From NCBI RefSeq assembly GCF_001468005.1, contig NZ_LNYY01000019.1, positions 270,687 through 334,686 on the forward strand: 64,000 bases of DNA. The letters run 5' to 3'. Within the stretch, counting starts at the first letter, position 1. Each line of letters opens with the position of its first letter. Below the pieces are notes generated by a model. The model searched no databases, was not told where the DNA came from, and was given only the letters and a program-made list of their open reading frames with translations. This DNA is from Legionella steelei. Lineage in GTDB: Bacteria; Pseudomonadota; Gammaproteobacteria; Legionellales; Legionellaceae. The position numbers and the translations under genes are program-made. This document shows, piece by piece, positions 27,610-37,313 of this stretch.

Positions 27610-27631
27610 GCCTGGCTGCAAACAGCCAGGC
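27610..27631. repeat. Short palindrome, second repeat type (gcctggctgc...)
   Basis: gcctggctg and cagccaggc pair perfectly around loop caaa and are followed by tacaa. The same core with a ttgcaagcaa centre is seen at 33412-33433 and in part at 58941-58965. It lies between convergent genes and may act as a bidirectional terminator. Confidence 0.65.
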
Positions 27632-27639
27632 TACAAGAG

Positions 27640-28557
27640 TTATACCATCTCTTCTAATTCAGGTTCTTTTTCTTTTGCTGTGAGTGCGGCTAAAAGATCA
27701 TTTGTTAACTCACGAAGCTCACCTGATAATAGAGTAAGTGCTGCATCGCGTTGTTGATATTCTTCATCAAGTTGCTTAATTTCACTAAAATCATCGAGCA
27801 GAAAGTCGAGGCTTTTGAGTTTTTTAAAGCTAAAATCATGGGTTAATGTTAATTGGATTCTTTCTTTCCAGATTAAAGAAATTTCAGCAGTCCCCATACC
27901 TTGCGATAATAATGTTAAAATTTCTTCTGCTGGTAGTTCATATCCCTTGCAATGTACTCGTTTCTTTTCATCATCAAGAGAAACAAGTATGCAATCAGAC
28001 GCTAATTGAAACTGGCTGGGTAGCGTGCCAGGAGAGTGTATCCATTCTGCAAAACGCACTGCCAGATTTTCTGTATGGGTAATTGGTTCTATTGAGATTC
28101 CTGCTACTGATTTACGTAAAAGAGAGGTGAGCTGCGTTGCTTGATTATTACTGGACGCATTAACTATGATTCTTTTACCGACGCTATCAAGAATGGCAAA
28201 CATTTTTTTCTGAATACAAAATGACTTAGGTAACAATTCAAATTCGATGTCTTCAGCCATTTGTGCTTTCTCTGCGCGCTTTACAGGGCGACCTTGTTGC
28301 GTTTCAAGCATTTGCACTTTTTCAGCCAACATTTTGTTGATCACACCGCGTGGCAGTAAACGCTCTTCTTTGCCCATACAAATCAATGAGCTTCCGGCAA
28401 CTTCTTGTACCATTTCATCTGCAAAAGCGGGAAGCCAGCCATAAATAAAACGAGCATGTGGAGGACAAGGTTTTAGGCTATTTTCAGCTAAAGAAGCTGT
28501 TAAATCACAAGCCTCATCCAGTTCATATTGATAAATTAATGCATTGTTAAACCACAT
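27640..28557 (-). CDS. rdgC: Recombination-associated protein RdgC
   Basis: RdgC forms a ring-shaped dimer on duplex DNA and restrains RecA. The 305-residue protein shows the family N-terminus MWFNNALIYQYEL, the conserved LKPCPPHARFIYGWLPAF region, and the central RLLPRGVINKMLAEKV segment, and its length is normal (about 300). It starts 15 bases after the kup stop on the same strand with an aggagt-like site upstream, so it is probably co-transcribed with kup, although their functions are unrelated. Confidence 0.93.
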   Translation of the reverse strand: MWFNNALIYQYELDEACDLTASLAENSLKPCPPHARFIYGWLPAFADEMVQEVAGSSLICMGKEERLLPRGVINKMLAEKVQMLETQQGRPVKRAEKAQMAEDIEFELLPKSFCIQKKMFAILDSVGKRIIVNASSNNQATQLTSLLRKSVAGISIEPITHTENLAVRFAEWIHSPGTLPSQFQLASDCILVSLDDEKKRVHCKGYELPAEEILTLLSQGMGTAEISLIWKERIQLTLTHDFSFKKLKSLDFLLDDFSEIKQLDEEYQQRDAALTLLSGELRELTNDLLAALTAKEKEPELEEMV

Positions 28558-28572
28558 AAAAAACTCCTGAGA

Positions 28573-30450
28573 TTACATAATATAATAAGTACCAATTGCC
28601 ATGGTTCTATTGTATGGCAATTTATAAAAGTCGATATTTAAATTGGCAGAATAATTACGTATTAAAAATGCAAATAACTTTTCTTGCCAATAGAATGTTA
28701 ATGATTTTTTTGATTTTGATGCGGTAATATTGGGAATTTCCACCATATATGTAGCGCGATCAACATTTAACTTGAAGGGGAACAGATTTTTGTTTGAGGC
28801 TCGCTCCAGAGCTCTGGGTATCGAAATAGTTTCCATGAAGCCATAATGTAAAGTGAGGTTAAATATCTTTTCATGCAGGCAGGTGATTTCATAACGTTGA
28901 CTGTAATGAACATACGGGATGTTGTCTACAACATAATTAACGATAATGACGCGCTCTGGAACTGCGCGACTTAACTTGAGGAAGTGGAGAAAGCTTCCGC
29001 CACTTTTATCATAAACATCGGTAATAAAAATTGCTGTCAAATCAGTCAGCTGATTCAAGCTTTTGTACTCTAATTGTCTGATAATTTTAGAAATGTCATC
29101 TTTATTCATGTAGTAATGATCGCGCAAGTATTCCAAACCAAATTTCCAGGTATACATTATCATTGCAATCAGTAAAGCGAAGGTGACTGGGACCCAACCA
29201 CCAGTCAAAAATTTATGTAAATTTGAGCCCAAAAACGCAAAGTCTATAGTAAGGAATAATCCGAATATCATCGTGACTTTAAATTTCGACCACTTCCAAA
29301 TCGATAAAGCAGCGTAGGCAACCATTGCATCAATCAGGAGCATGTATGCATTTACAGCAATTCCATAGGCATGTGCCAAATTATCTGATGTTTTAAAAGC
29401 AACACAGAAAGTGATTGTCCCAATAAACAAAATAAAGTTAATTTGCGGTACATAAATTTGTCCAGAGAACTCTTTGGATGTTTGTACTATGGGTATACGA
29501 GGACATAGACCTAATAAAACGGCTTGCTTTGTTAAAGAAAATGTAGCTGAAATAACTGCTTGTGACGCGATTACCGTTGCAATAGTGGCAAGAATAATTA
29601 ATGGAATATAAAACCATTGTGGGGCAATCATATAAAATGGATTGCCAATCGCTTGTGGGTGTAAAAGTAAGTTGGCGCCTTGGCCAAAATAATTGAGCAC
29701 CAAGCAGGGAAGAACAACCGCAAACCAACTGGCGCGAATAGGATTTTTTCCAAAGTGTCCTATATCGGCATAAAGTGCCTCTCCACCTGTAACAACAAGA
29801 AAAATGCCTCCCAATAATAAATATCCTTTAAATCCGGTTTCTTGGATCAATGCAAACGCATAGTATGGATTGATTGCTGTTAGCACTATTGGTGCTTTAG
29901 CTATTTGTATGATTCCGAGTACAGCAATGGTTATAAACCAGATGAGTATAAATGGGCCAAATAGATTGCCTATGCTTCCTGTTCCTCTTGCCTGCAGCAT
30001 AAAAAGAAAGACTAGAATTACTCCTGCAATGGGGAGAATGTAGGGTGTAAATGAATCAGAAAGTGTGCTAAGGCCTTCGACGGCACTGATTACTGATATG
30101 GCAGGCGTAAGCATGCCATCGCCTAAGAGTAAGCCTGCTCCAAAAATTGAAACAATATAAAATAATGGGACAAAGCGAGTACTTTTAAGCTTCATTAGCG
30201 CCAAAAGGGCAAGAATTCCTCCTTCTCCATCATTATCTGCCCGAAAAATCATGATTAAGTATTTGAATGAAATAATAATAATCAAACACCAGAAGATCAG
30301 TGAGAGCACTCCCATTATGGTAGTTTGGGAAATAGGAAGATTATCCAGAGTGACTTTTAAGGCATACAATGGACTGGTACCTATATCACCAAACACAACT
30401 CCTAAAGCTCCTAAAGTGAGTCCATAAGAGAACTTTTGTGTATTTTCCAT
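28573..30450 (-). CDS. kup: Low-affinity potassium transporter Kup
   Basis: Kup imports K+ with protons. The start chosen is the ATG at 30450 (MENTQKFSYGLTLGALGVVFG); a TTG four codons upstream is possible. The 625-residue product has about twelve membrane helices with the signature GDIGTSPLYAL near residue 25, the NDGEGGILALLALM loop and GGEALYADIGHFGKNPIR. A cytoplasmic C-terminal domain spans about 460-625. It precedes rdgC and diverges from rlmI. Legionella often carries more than one kup paralogue. Confidence 0.95.
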   Translation of the reverse strand: MENTQKFSYGLTLGALGVVFGDIGTSPLYALKVTLDNLPISQTTIMGVLSLIFWCLIIIISFKYLIMIFRADNDGEGGILALLALMKLKSTRFVPLFYIVSIFGAGLLLGDGMLTPAISVISAVEGLSTLSDSFTPYILPIAGVILVFLFMLQARGTGSIGNLFGPFILIWFITIAVLGIIQIAKAPIVLTAINPYYAFALIQETGFKGYLLLGGIFLVVTGGEALYADIGHFGKNPIRASWFAVVLPCLVLNYFGQGANLLLHPQAIGNPFYMIAPQWFYIPLIILATIATVIASQAVISATFSLTKQAVLLGLCPRIPIVQTSKEFSGQIYVPQINFILFIGTITFCVAFKTSDNLAHAYGIAVNAYMLLIDAMVAYAALSIWKWSKFKVTMIFGLFLTIDFAFLGSNLHKFLTGGWVPVTFALLIAMIMYTWKFGLEYLRDHYYMNKDDISKIIRQLEYKSLNQLTDLTAIFITDVYDKSGGSFLHFLKLSRAVPERVIIVNYVVDNIPYVHYSQRYEITCLHEKIFNLTLHYGFMETISIPRALERASNKNLFPFKLNVDRATYMVEIPNITASKSKKSLTFYWQEKLFAFLIRNYSANLNIDFYKLPYNRTMAIGTYYIM

Positions 30451-30665
30451 ATCGTTTACCAAAATGTGTTAATTGTAAGATCATTGGTTATAAAAAGGGA
30501 GATAAAACATTTTTTTATAGTTTGTGGCATCACTGTCCCTAATTCTTATTTTTTCAGTCAAGTTGAGCGGGAACTGCTTTTGGGGCTTTATAAAATTATG
30601 AACTCTTGCAGGTCTATCGTTCTTTGTGTAGATTAGCCGATTTTTGTTCTTGGGGAAATAGAAAA

Positions 30666-31838
30666 ATGAATGCTAAGGTTATTTTGCTTAAGGCGAAACA
30701 AAACACTGTATTACGTGGTCATCCGTGGATATTCCCCAAAGCTATTGCAAAAACCCATGGGAAATTAGTAACAGGACATTTGGTTGATATTTACAATGCG
30801 GATGAAGAGCTGATTGGCGTTGGGGCTTATAATGAGCATTCTCTTTATAGAGTTAGAGTATTGGCGCTCGCAAATGAATCCATAGATATAAGCAATTTAC
30901 ATTTCTTGATTGCACATCGTTTAAAGCAGGCAAAACAGGTTAGGGAATGTTTGAATTTACCTAATGAAGAAACCACGGCTTATCGCTTGTTTAATAGTGA
31001 GGCAGATGGTCTGTCTGGATTAACGATTGATCGATTTAATCAGATTTGTGTTGTTGCTAGTTCTGCTTATTGGGTGGAGCTTAATCGAGAAGTAATTATG
31101 CATGCTTTGCAAAATTTATTTCCGACAGATCAAGTTGTTTGGATGCCCCAAAGTAAACCATTGAGTCAGGATGGATGGAAGCAAATCACTACTCAAGAGA
31201 AGCAGTACGATACTAAAGTTTTTGAAGCTGGGGTTATTTATGAAGTTGAATTTGCTCAAGCACAAAAAACAGGACTGTTTCTTGATCAACGAGAGAATCA
31301 TCAGCGTATTGCTCAATTATCCAAAGGAAAAAACGTATTAGATCTTTATTGTTATAGTGGTGGCTTTGCCTTGCATGCTGCGCGAGCAGGAGCTGCAAAA
31401 GTAACTGCTATCGATAGCTCTGCCCAAGCAATCGCGCAAGCAAAGAAAAATGCTGCATTAAATGATGTGAACCAGATTGAGTTTATCGAAGCAGATGCCC
31501 GTGAGTATTTAACAAAAGCAGGAGATTATGATTTAGTCATTCTGGATCCTCCTAAATTGGTTCCATCAAAACAACATGTTGAACGGGCTAAAAACTATTA
31601 TCGATTTCTGCATCGCGAAGTATTTAAGTATATGAAGGCAGGTTCCTTGTTAATGACGTGTAATTGCTCCTCAGCATTGTCATCTCAGGAGTTTTGCTCT
31701 TTGGTCAGTGCACAAGCTGGAGCGGTAGGGAAGCAAGCTCGCATTCTCGGTGTTTATGGCCCAGCAAGTTGTCATCCTACGTTAACTTCTTTTCCTGAAG
31801 GAAATTATCTGACTGCAGTTTTGCTGGCAGTTGTGTAG
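30666..31838 (+). CDS. rlmI: 23S rRNA cytosine methyltransferase, RlmI family
   Basis: RlmI makes m5C1962 in 23S rRNA. The 390-residue protein starts at 30666 (MNAKVILLKAKQNTVLRGHPW) after a gggga site. It has an N-terminal PUA domain (about 1-75, HPWIFPKAIA), a central EEHUD-like part (AYRLFNSEADGLSGLTIDRF) and a C-terminal Rossmann methyltransferase domain. The SAM-binding motif is LDLYCYSGGFALHAARAG, with DLVILDPPKL and CNCSS carrying the catalytic Cys. The length is close to E. coli RlmI (396). Confidence 0.9.
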   Translation: MNAKVILLKAKQNTVLRGHPWIFPKAIAKTHGKLVTGHLVDIYNADEELIGVGAYNEHSLYRVRVLALANESIDISNLHFLIAHRLKQAKQVRECLNLPNEETTAYRLFNSEADGLSGLTIDRFNQICVVASSAYWVELNREVIMHALQNLFPTDQVVWMPQSKPLSQDGWKQITTQEKQYDTKVFEAGVIYEVEFAQAQKTGLFLDQRENHQRIAQLSKGKNVLDLYCYSGGFALHAARAGAAKVTAIDSSAQAIAQAKKNAALNDVNQIEFIEADAREYLTKAGDYDLVILDPPKLVPSKQHVERAKNYYRFLHREVFKYMKAGSLLMTCNCSSALSSQEFCSLVSAQAGAVGKQARILGVYGPASCHPTLTSFPEGNYLTAVLLAVV

Positions 31839-31896
31839 GCCCCTTAATGCTCTAGGTATCTACGTTTGCTCAGTTAACATTAGAATAAGCTAGTAG

Positions 31897-31914
31897 GTCG
31901 GGCCTTGGCCCGAC
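31897..31914. repeat. Perfect 18-base palindrome
   Basis: gtcgggccttggcccgac is an eight-base stem with two central bases, 58 bases after the rlmI stop. It may be a terminator or a short mobile palindrome. The remaining spacer up to the cyclase gene is AT-rich and shows no other gene. Confidence 0.5.
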
Positions 31915-32099
31915 AGAATAAATGCTCATGTTTTGCTGGGAACCCACCGTAATTTTGTAGGGAATTGAACCGGACAGATAATACCATTAATTAAGATTGA
32001 TATAAAAAATTGTGGTTAATATTTAATCTATAATGAGTATATAAAGGATAAGCGGGTTATTTGTCTTATAATTATTTAGGGTTCAGGATCGAGATTATT

Positions 32100-33308
32100 A
32101 TGGGATTAAAATCGAAAAAAATAAAAACCTCTCAAGAGTTAGAACAGAAAAGAATTGATGCACTAGTCTCATTAAAGATTATGGACACAGTCCCTGAAGA
32201 AAGTTATGAACGATTGGTTCGTCTTGCAATTGATTTATTTCATATCCCAATTTGTTTTATCTCATTTCTTAATGAAGAAAGACAATGGTTTAAAGCGCGA
32301 CAAGGATTAAAATTAAAACAAATACCACGACGTCTTTCTTTTTGTAATGTAACAATACAAAAACATGAGCCATTAATTATTCACGATTTGCTTCTTGATG
32401 AACGTTTTGCCAATAATCCTTTCGTACAACAGGATCCTTTTATTCGGTTTTATGCAGGCGTTCCTTTGACTGATCCCCAAGGCTATAATGTCGGCACTTT
32501 TTGCCTGGCTGATACCTCTCCAAACGAACTCGACTCAAAACAGTTGGAGCTTCTATTAAATTTAGCCAATATAGCCAAGGATCAATTAACCCTGCGTAAG
32601 ATGAATCTTTTATTGCAAAAAATAAAAAGCCAACTTGAAGTACGTAATAAGTTAATTCGTAAGGTATTTAGTTTTTATATGTCTGATAAAGTAGTCAATA
32701 CACTTCTTGAATCCCCTAACCAAAAATTAGGCGGGTATGAAAATAAAATAACAATTATGTTTTGCGACTTAAGAAATTTTACTCCTTTATCTGAATCCAT
32801 TCCTGGTGAAACTCTTGTTTCTCTTTTAAATACATATTTCGGTAAAATGGTTCCTATTATAGAAAAATATCAAGGAATTGTTGATGCATTTATTGGTGAT
32901 GCAATTATGGCTATTTTTGGTGCGCCCTATTCTTCAGGGGATGACTCACTCCGTGCAGTAGCCTGTGCTTTAGAAATGCAACGGATGTTAAAGAAACTGA
33001 ATCAATCCAATAGTAAGATTAATTTACCGCATATAGAGATGGGGATAGGAGTTAATACGGGAATTGCTGTGGTTGGAAATGTAGGTTCTAAGAAACGAAT
33101 GCAGTATAGTGCGATAGGAGCATCTGTCAATTTATCCTCTCGAATTCAAGATCTAAGTCTTGGAGGACAGATATTGATCTCTGAATCCACCTACATGGAA
33201 GTTGCAAAGGATATAGAGATTAATGGACATCTTCGGGTAAAAGTTAAGGGAATTCATTCGCCAATTGCCATTTATGATGTGGCACGATTACGGTATAGGA
33301 ATTTTTAA
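32100..33308 (+). CDS. GAF-domain class III adenylate/guanylate cyclase
   Basis: The ATG at 32100 gives a 402-residue protein. Residues about 20-165 form a GAF domain of the type that begins bacterial signalling proteins (RIDALVSLKIMDTVPEESYERLVRLA and FYAGVPL). A short helical linker (165-200) leads to a class III cyclase domain (about 215-395). The metal-binding Asps are D223 (MFCDLRNF) and D267 (FIGDAIMAIFG). The transition-state residues are N344 and R348 (VNLSSR). The position that is usually Asp or Thr in adenylate cyclases is S337 (QYSAIG), so substrate choice is uncertain. It is cytoplasmic and monocistronic. Confidence 0.85.
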   Translation: MGLKSKKIKTSQELEQKRIDALVSLKIMDTVPEESYERLVRLAIDLFHIPICFISFLNEERQWFKARQGLKLKQIPRRLSFCNVTIQKHEPLIIHDLLLDERFANNPFVQQDPFIRFYAGVPLTDPQGYNVGTFCLADTSPNELDSKQLELLLNLANIAKDQLTLRKMNLLLQKIKSQLEVRNKLIRKVFSFYMSDKVVNTLLESPNQKLGGYENKITIMFCDLRNFTPLSESIPGETLVSLLNTYFGKMVPIIEKYQGIVDAFIGDAIMAIFGAPYSSGDDSLRAVACALEMQRMLKKLNQSNSKINLPHIEMGIGVNTGIAVVGNVGSKKRMQYSAIGASVNLSSRIQDLSLGGQILISESTYMEVAKDIEINGHLRVKVKGIHSPIAIYDVARLRYRNF

Positions 33309-33411
33309 ACCACCTATTTCCCGTTTTTCAAAAGTATCGCGCTTAAAATGGCCCTTCTTCTTTTAGATCTAAAATTGCTGTAACCAGCTCATCCAACATG
33401 TGTAGATACAA

Positions 33412-33433
33412 GCCCGGTTGCAAGCAACCAGGC
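33412..33433. repeat. Short palindrome, second repeat type
   Basis: gcccggttgc (33412-33421) pairs with gcaaccaggc (33424-33433), with one G-T pair. It sits nine bases after the hisIE stop, between convergent genes, where it could end both transcripts. Confidence 0.65.
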
Positions 33434-33441
33434 TACAAAGG

Positions 33442-34065
33442 CTAGGTATGGGTGCTTCGATCGCGGTCGCGCAAACATTGCAACACATCGTAAAAACTTA
33501 ATTCACATGCTTTCAATAAAACAAATAAGTGGAAAATTAAGTCGGCACATTCATTAACCAATTCTTCACGGTTATTACTCACTGCAGCGATTACGGTTTC
33601 TACTGCTTCTTCACCTACTTTTTGTGCGCAGCGAGAGAGTCCAGATTCAAATAATTGTACTGTATAACTGTGTTCATTTTTTGAGTCTGCTCGCTCATTG
33701 ATCAGCTCAATGAGCTCATGTATAAATCCTAAATTCGTATTATGCTCTGGTTGAAAGCAACTCGTATAACCTAAATGACAGGCTGGTCCTTTAGGTAAAA
33801 CCTGAATTAAAAGGCTATCACTGTCACAATCAACACTAATATGTTGTACGGACATGCTATTACCTGAACTTTCTCCTTTACGCCATAGACGTTTTCGGCT
33901 TCGGCTGTACAGATTTAATTGGCCAGTGGTGAGTGTCGCTATCAACGCCTCTTGGTTCATATAACCTAACATTAATACACTGCCATTTTCTGTATTTTGG
34001 ACAATGGCTGGTAATAAGCCATTCATTTTTTTCCAATCTAAAGAATTAATTTCCATATGAATCAT
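33442..34065 (-). CDS. hisI: Bifunctional phosphoribosyl-AMP cyclohydrolase/phosphoribosyl-ATP pyrophosphatase
   Basis: This 207-residue HisIE fusion does steps 2 and 3 of histidine synthesis. The N-terminal HisI domain (about 1-110) has [27 protein letters not shown] and the metal-binding [11 protein letters not shown] with AxC. The C-terminal HisE domain (about 115-205) has [13 protein letters not shown] and the acidic ECADLIFHL. It is the last gene of the operon and overlaps hisF by four bases. Confidence 0.96.
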   Translation of the reverse strand: MIHMEINSLDWKKMNGLLPAIVQNTENGSVLMLGYMNQEALIATLTTGQLNLYSRSRKRLWRKGESSGNSMSVQHISVDCDSDSLLIQVLPKGPACHLGYTSCFQPEHNTNLGFIHELIELINERADSKNEHSYTVQLFESGLSRCAQKVGEEAVETVIAAVSNNREELVNECADLIFHLFVLLKACELSFYDVLQCLRDRDRSTHT

Positions 34066-34829
34066 AATCGTACCTCAATTTTTTGTTTTTTTAGTGCTAA
34101 TTTTATATCGTTTATTGTTAAAATTTTGTCATGAAAAATACTGGCAGCTAAAGCTCCATCTGCACGAGACTCAATGAATACTTTAGTAAAGTCATCCAGT
34201 ACTCCGGCACCTCCTGATGCAATTAATGGAACCTGGCATAAAGACCGCATCAGTTTTAATTGATTTAAATCATATCCTTTGCGTATACCATCTGCTTGCA
34301 TACAATTTAATACAATTTCTCCGGCTCCTCGGTCTTGTACTTCCTTTATCCATTCTTTTGTTTTGCGATTGGAATTAAGTGTTTTTTTCTCATCTCCAGT
34401 GTATTGGTAGACATAATAATCATCATCTATCCATTGACTATCAATGCCTATTACAACACATTGGCTTCCAAAATTCCGACTTAACTCATTGATTAATTCA
34501 GGATTTTCTAATGCTGGGCTATTTATGGATATTTTATCAGCTCCAGAATTTAATATCGATTTTGCCTGATTAAGAGAGCGAATTCCACCTGCTACAGTAA
34601 AAGGAATATTAATTGTTCCTGCTACCTGATTTACCCAATCAGAGCAAACTGAGCGTTGCTCCGAGCTCGCAGTAATGTCATAAAAGACAAGCTCATCGGC
34701 ACCTGCTGCAGAATATTCGGCCGCAAGCTCAAGAATATTTCCCACAACGCGATGATTGCGAAATTTGACTCCCTTGACTACTTGATTATCGCGTACATCA
34801 AGACATGGAATAATTCGTTTGGTCAACAT
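34062..34829 (-). CDS. hisF: Imidazole glycerol phosphate synthase subunit HisF
   Basis: HisF is the cyclase half of the glutamine amidotransferase that makes imidazole glycerol phosphate and AICAR. The 255-residue TIM barrel has the catalytic D11 ([15 protein letters not shown]) and the second Asp near residue 130 ([10 protein letters not shown]). The phosphate-binding loops are TVAGGIRS and IASGGAG. It partners HisH, encoded upstream. A 100-base gap with a palindromic repeat separates it from hisA, unlike all other joints in this operon. Confidence 0.97.
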   Translation of the reverse strand: MLTKRIIPCLDVRDNQVVKGVKFRNHRVVGNILELAAEYSAAGADELVFYDITASSEQRSVCSDWVNQVAGTINIPFTVAGGIRSLNQAKSILNSGADKISINSPALENPELINELSRNFGSQCVVIGIDSQWIDDDYYVYQYTGDEKKTLNSNRKTKEWIKEVQDRGAGEIVLNCMQADGIRKGYDLNQLKLMRSLCQVPLIASGGAGVLDDFTKVFIESRADGALAASIFHDKILTINDIKLALKKQKIEVRL

Positions 34830-34854
34830 AATTTTGTACTCACATTAATAATCC

Positions 34855-34926
34855 GTGATCCCTTCGCTGCACCTGGGAAGATGGCAAAATATCCTCGGGC
34901 TTCGCTTCGCTACACCCAGGCTACAA
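34855..34926. repeat. Interspersed palindromic repeat inside the his operon
   Basis: The right half (cctcgggcttcgcttcgcta then cacccaggctacaact) matches the family; the left half (gatcccttcgctgcacctgg) is rearranged. It occupies nearly the whole hisA-hisF spacer (34830-34929) of an otherwise overlapping operon. Confidence 0.75.
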
Positions 34927-34929
34927 CTG

Positions 34930-35655
34930 TTACATCTGCAGTAACATTGATTTTAGGTCTAAGTGTCCTTGGTAGAGGGTTAATCCCAAAATAGCCGCAC
35001 TTACACCTAATGTATTCAATTGATTTATATCATCTGTATTGCGGATGCCTCCTGAAGCTTGCCATGCAATTTGTGGAAAGCGTTCTATCGCCTCTTTATA
35101 AAGTTCAAAATTGGGTCCTTGCATCATTCCATCGCAAGCAATGTCAGTACAGAGTATTTGCTTAATTCCTAATTGTTGGTAATAAGAAACAACATCCCAT
35201 AAACTCCTATCAGTTGTTGTTTGCCAGCCATGAATGGCGGGGATGGGGGTTCTCTCTTGCATGCGCACATCTAAAGCCAAAATAATGTGTTGCGGATTGA
35301 TTACGTTAATAATCTGTGCAGTGAGTTCGGGATTGCTAATGGCAATACTGCCTATAACCAGATTCGATATTCCGGATGAAAAACATAGCATTGCTTGTTC
35401 TAAAGAGCGAACTCCACCGCCAGCTTGTACAGGAATTCCTGTGTTTTGCATGGCACAGATTAAAGGTAATTGTTGCATTGTTCCTGTTTGTGCACCGTCC
35501 AAATCAACGATATGTAAACGCTTCGCCCCTAATTGCGCGAAGTAGGCAGCGCGTTCTATGGGTAGTGTATCGAACTGAGTGACTTGGTCAAATTGTCCTT
35601 GGCGTAAACGCACACAACGACCTGCTTGAATGTCGATTGCAGGGATAAGGATCAT
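34930..35655 (-). CDS. hisA: Phosphoribosylformimino-5-aminoimidazole carboxamide ribotide isomerase
   Basis: HisA opens the ribose of ProFAR to PRFAR. The 241-residue TIM barrel has the catalytic D8 (ILIPAIDIQAGRCVRLRQG) and the second Asp in ILCTDIACDGMMQGPN. The phosphate-binding sites are VQAGGGVRSLE and QASGGI. It lies 14 bases after hisH. Confidence 0.97.
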   Translation of the reverse strand: MILIPAIDIQAGRCVRLRQGQFDQVTQFDTLPIERAAYFAQLGAKRLHIVDLDGAQTGTMQQLPLICAMQNTGIPVQAGGGVRSLEQAMLCFSSGISNLVIGSIAISNPELTAQIINVINPQHIILALDVRMQERTPIPAIHGWQTTTDRSLWDVVSYYQQLGIKQILCTDIACDGMMQGPNFELYKEAIERFPQIAWQASGGIRNTDDINQLNTLGVSAAILGLTLYQGHLDLKSMLLQM

Positions 35656-35669
35656 ACAGCCTCCATAGT

Positions 35670-36257
35670 CTAATTGTTACAAAAATTTTTTAGTAAGGTC
35701 ATTCCAACTTCCGCCGATTTTTCCGGATGAAATTGCATACCCCAAATATTATTTTTTTGAATAATGGCCGTGAATGGTTCACTGTATTCACAATAAGCCA
35801 AAGCATACTGACTCTCCCCAAGGGCGTAACTATGAACAAAATAAACATAGTCTTGTTCAGCTAATCCTTGTTTTAAAAATGTCTCAGTGCGCCATTGCAA
35901 TTGGTTCCAACCCATGTGAGGAACTGGATAACCATCTTGCTGGTGCAACCGTTGTATTTTTCCTGGAAGCATTCCTAGGCAACGAACATCATATTCTTCA
36001 CTGCTTTCGAACAATAATTGCATGCCAAGACAAATACCAAGCAGTGGTTGTTCCAGCGAGGTTATCACATCGACCAAATCATATTGGCGCAAAGCATTCA
36101 TGCCATAAGCTGCAGTACCCACTCCGGGGAGTATCACATGGCTTGCTTTACTTATTTCTTTTGCGTCGTGTGTTAACTGATAATTCAACCCTAATCTCGT
36201 TAAGGCATTACCCAAAGAGGTTAGGTTGGTTCCACTGACATCAATAACAGCAATCAT
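35670..36257 (-). CDS. hisH: Imidazole glycerol phosphate synthase subunit HisH
   Basis: HisH is the glutaminase that feeds ammonia to HisF. The 195-residue class I amidotransferase has its nucleophile in [13 protein letters not shown] (Cys near residue 76) and the His-Glu pair in [12 protein letters not shown] near the C-terminus. Its ATG overlaps the hisB stop by four bases. Confidence 0.96.
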   Translation of the reverse strand: MIAVIDVSGTNLTSLGNALTRLGLNYQLTHDAKEISKASHVILPGVGTAAYGMNALRQYDLVDVITSLEQPLLGICLGMQLLFESSEEYDVRCLGMLPGKIQRLHQQDGYPVPHMGWNQLQWRTETFLKQGLAEQDYVYFVHSYALGESQYALAYCEYSEPFTAIIQKNNIWGMQFHPEKSAEVGMTLLKNFCNN

Positions 36258-37312
36258 AATATCCCCTTGGTTGATGGCAGGACCTTATTTGTTTTCATGC
36301 AAGCTTGACCTAGTGCTCTTCCCAATGATTTGAAACATGCCTCAATCATGTGGTGGTGATTTTGGCCTTTCACTTCAACATGAATCGTTGCAGCAAGGGC
36401 AGTCGCTAATGAGTTAAAGAAATGAGGGACCATCTCAGTTGCCATACCGCCAACAAATTCTCGAGTAAATTGACCTTGAAAATCACAAAAACTTCTGCCA
36501 CTAATATCGATAGCTATAGACGCTAAAGCTTCATCCATAGGTAAAGTAAAGCCATAACGGTTAATGCCCCATTTATCACCAAGTGCTTTTTTTAGACCCT
36601 CACCTAAAGCAATGGCTGTATCTTCTATTAAATGGTGATCATCAACTTCGACATCGCCTCTGGCATATAGTTCGAGGTTAAAACCACCATGTTTGGCGAC
36701 TTGCTCGAGCATATGATTAAAAAATGGCAATGGGGTATCGATTGCGCTGCTTTGATCTGTATCCAATGTCAGGCTTAACTTAATTTCAGTTTCTTTGGTC
36801 TTTCTGTGTATCACCGCAGTACGTTTGTGATTAAGAATAGTTTGGGTAATTTGATTCCATCCATGCTCTTTAGATACGGGTAAGAATTGGATGCCCAGAT
36901 TGTCAGCCAATTGCCGGTCTGTGTCCCTGTCACCAATAACCCAGGAATATGACTTATCAATTGTTCTTTCTTTTAGGAACTGATCAACCAATCCTGTTTT
37001 AGGTTTTCTACAGGAACAGTTGTCTTCAGGCATGTGTGGGCAAATAAAAATTTCATCAAAGAATATCCCCTGTGAAGAAAAAAGATCCAGAGTAAACTCA
37101 TGACAAATCATAAAATCATCTTCAGGAAAAGCAGGGGTACCCACACCATTTTGGTTGCTTACCATAACAAAACGAAACCCTTCATTTTGTAATTGCAGTA
37201 ATGCAGGAATAACTGCTGTAGTAAGTTTAATTTTATCCAACGAGTCTACTTGAAAATCAAAAGGTTCTTCAATTAAGGTGCCATCACGGTCAATAAATAA
37301 TATTTTTTGCAT
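36254..37312 (-). CDS. hisB: Bifunctional histidinol-phosphatase/imidazoleglycerol-phosphate dehydratase
   Basis: This 352-residue fusion does two steps of the pathway. The N-terminal HAD phosphatase (about 1-165) has D8 and D10 in [11 protein letters not shown] and a zinc loop [15 protein letters not shown]. The C-terminal dehydratase (about 166-352) has [39 protein letters not shown] and [13 protein letters not shown] with the manganese-binding His clusters. The fused form is typical of enteric and some other gamma-proteobacteria. It begins two bases upstream of the overlap with hisH and one base after hisC. Confidence 0.97.
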   Translation of the reverse strand: MQKILFIDRDGTLIEEPFDFQVDSLDKIKLTTAVIPALLQLQNEGFRFVMVSNQNGVGTPAFPEDDFMICHEFTLDLFSSQGIFFDEIFICPHMPEDNCSCRKPKTGLVDQFLKERTIDKSYSWVIGDRDTDRQLADNLGIQFLPVSKEHGWNQITQTILNHKRTAVIHRKTKETEIKLSLTLDTDQSSAIDTPLPFFNHMLEQVAKHGGFNLELYARGDVEVDDHHLIEDTAIALGEGLKKALGDKWGINRYGFTLPMDEALASIAIDISGRSFCDFQGQFTREFVGGMATEMVPHFFNSLATALAATIHVEVKGQNHHHMIEACFKSLGRALGQACMKTNKVLPSTKGIL

Positions 37313-37313
37313 T

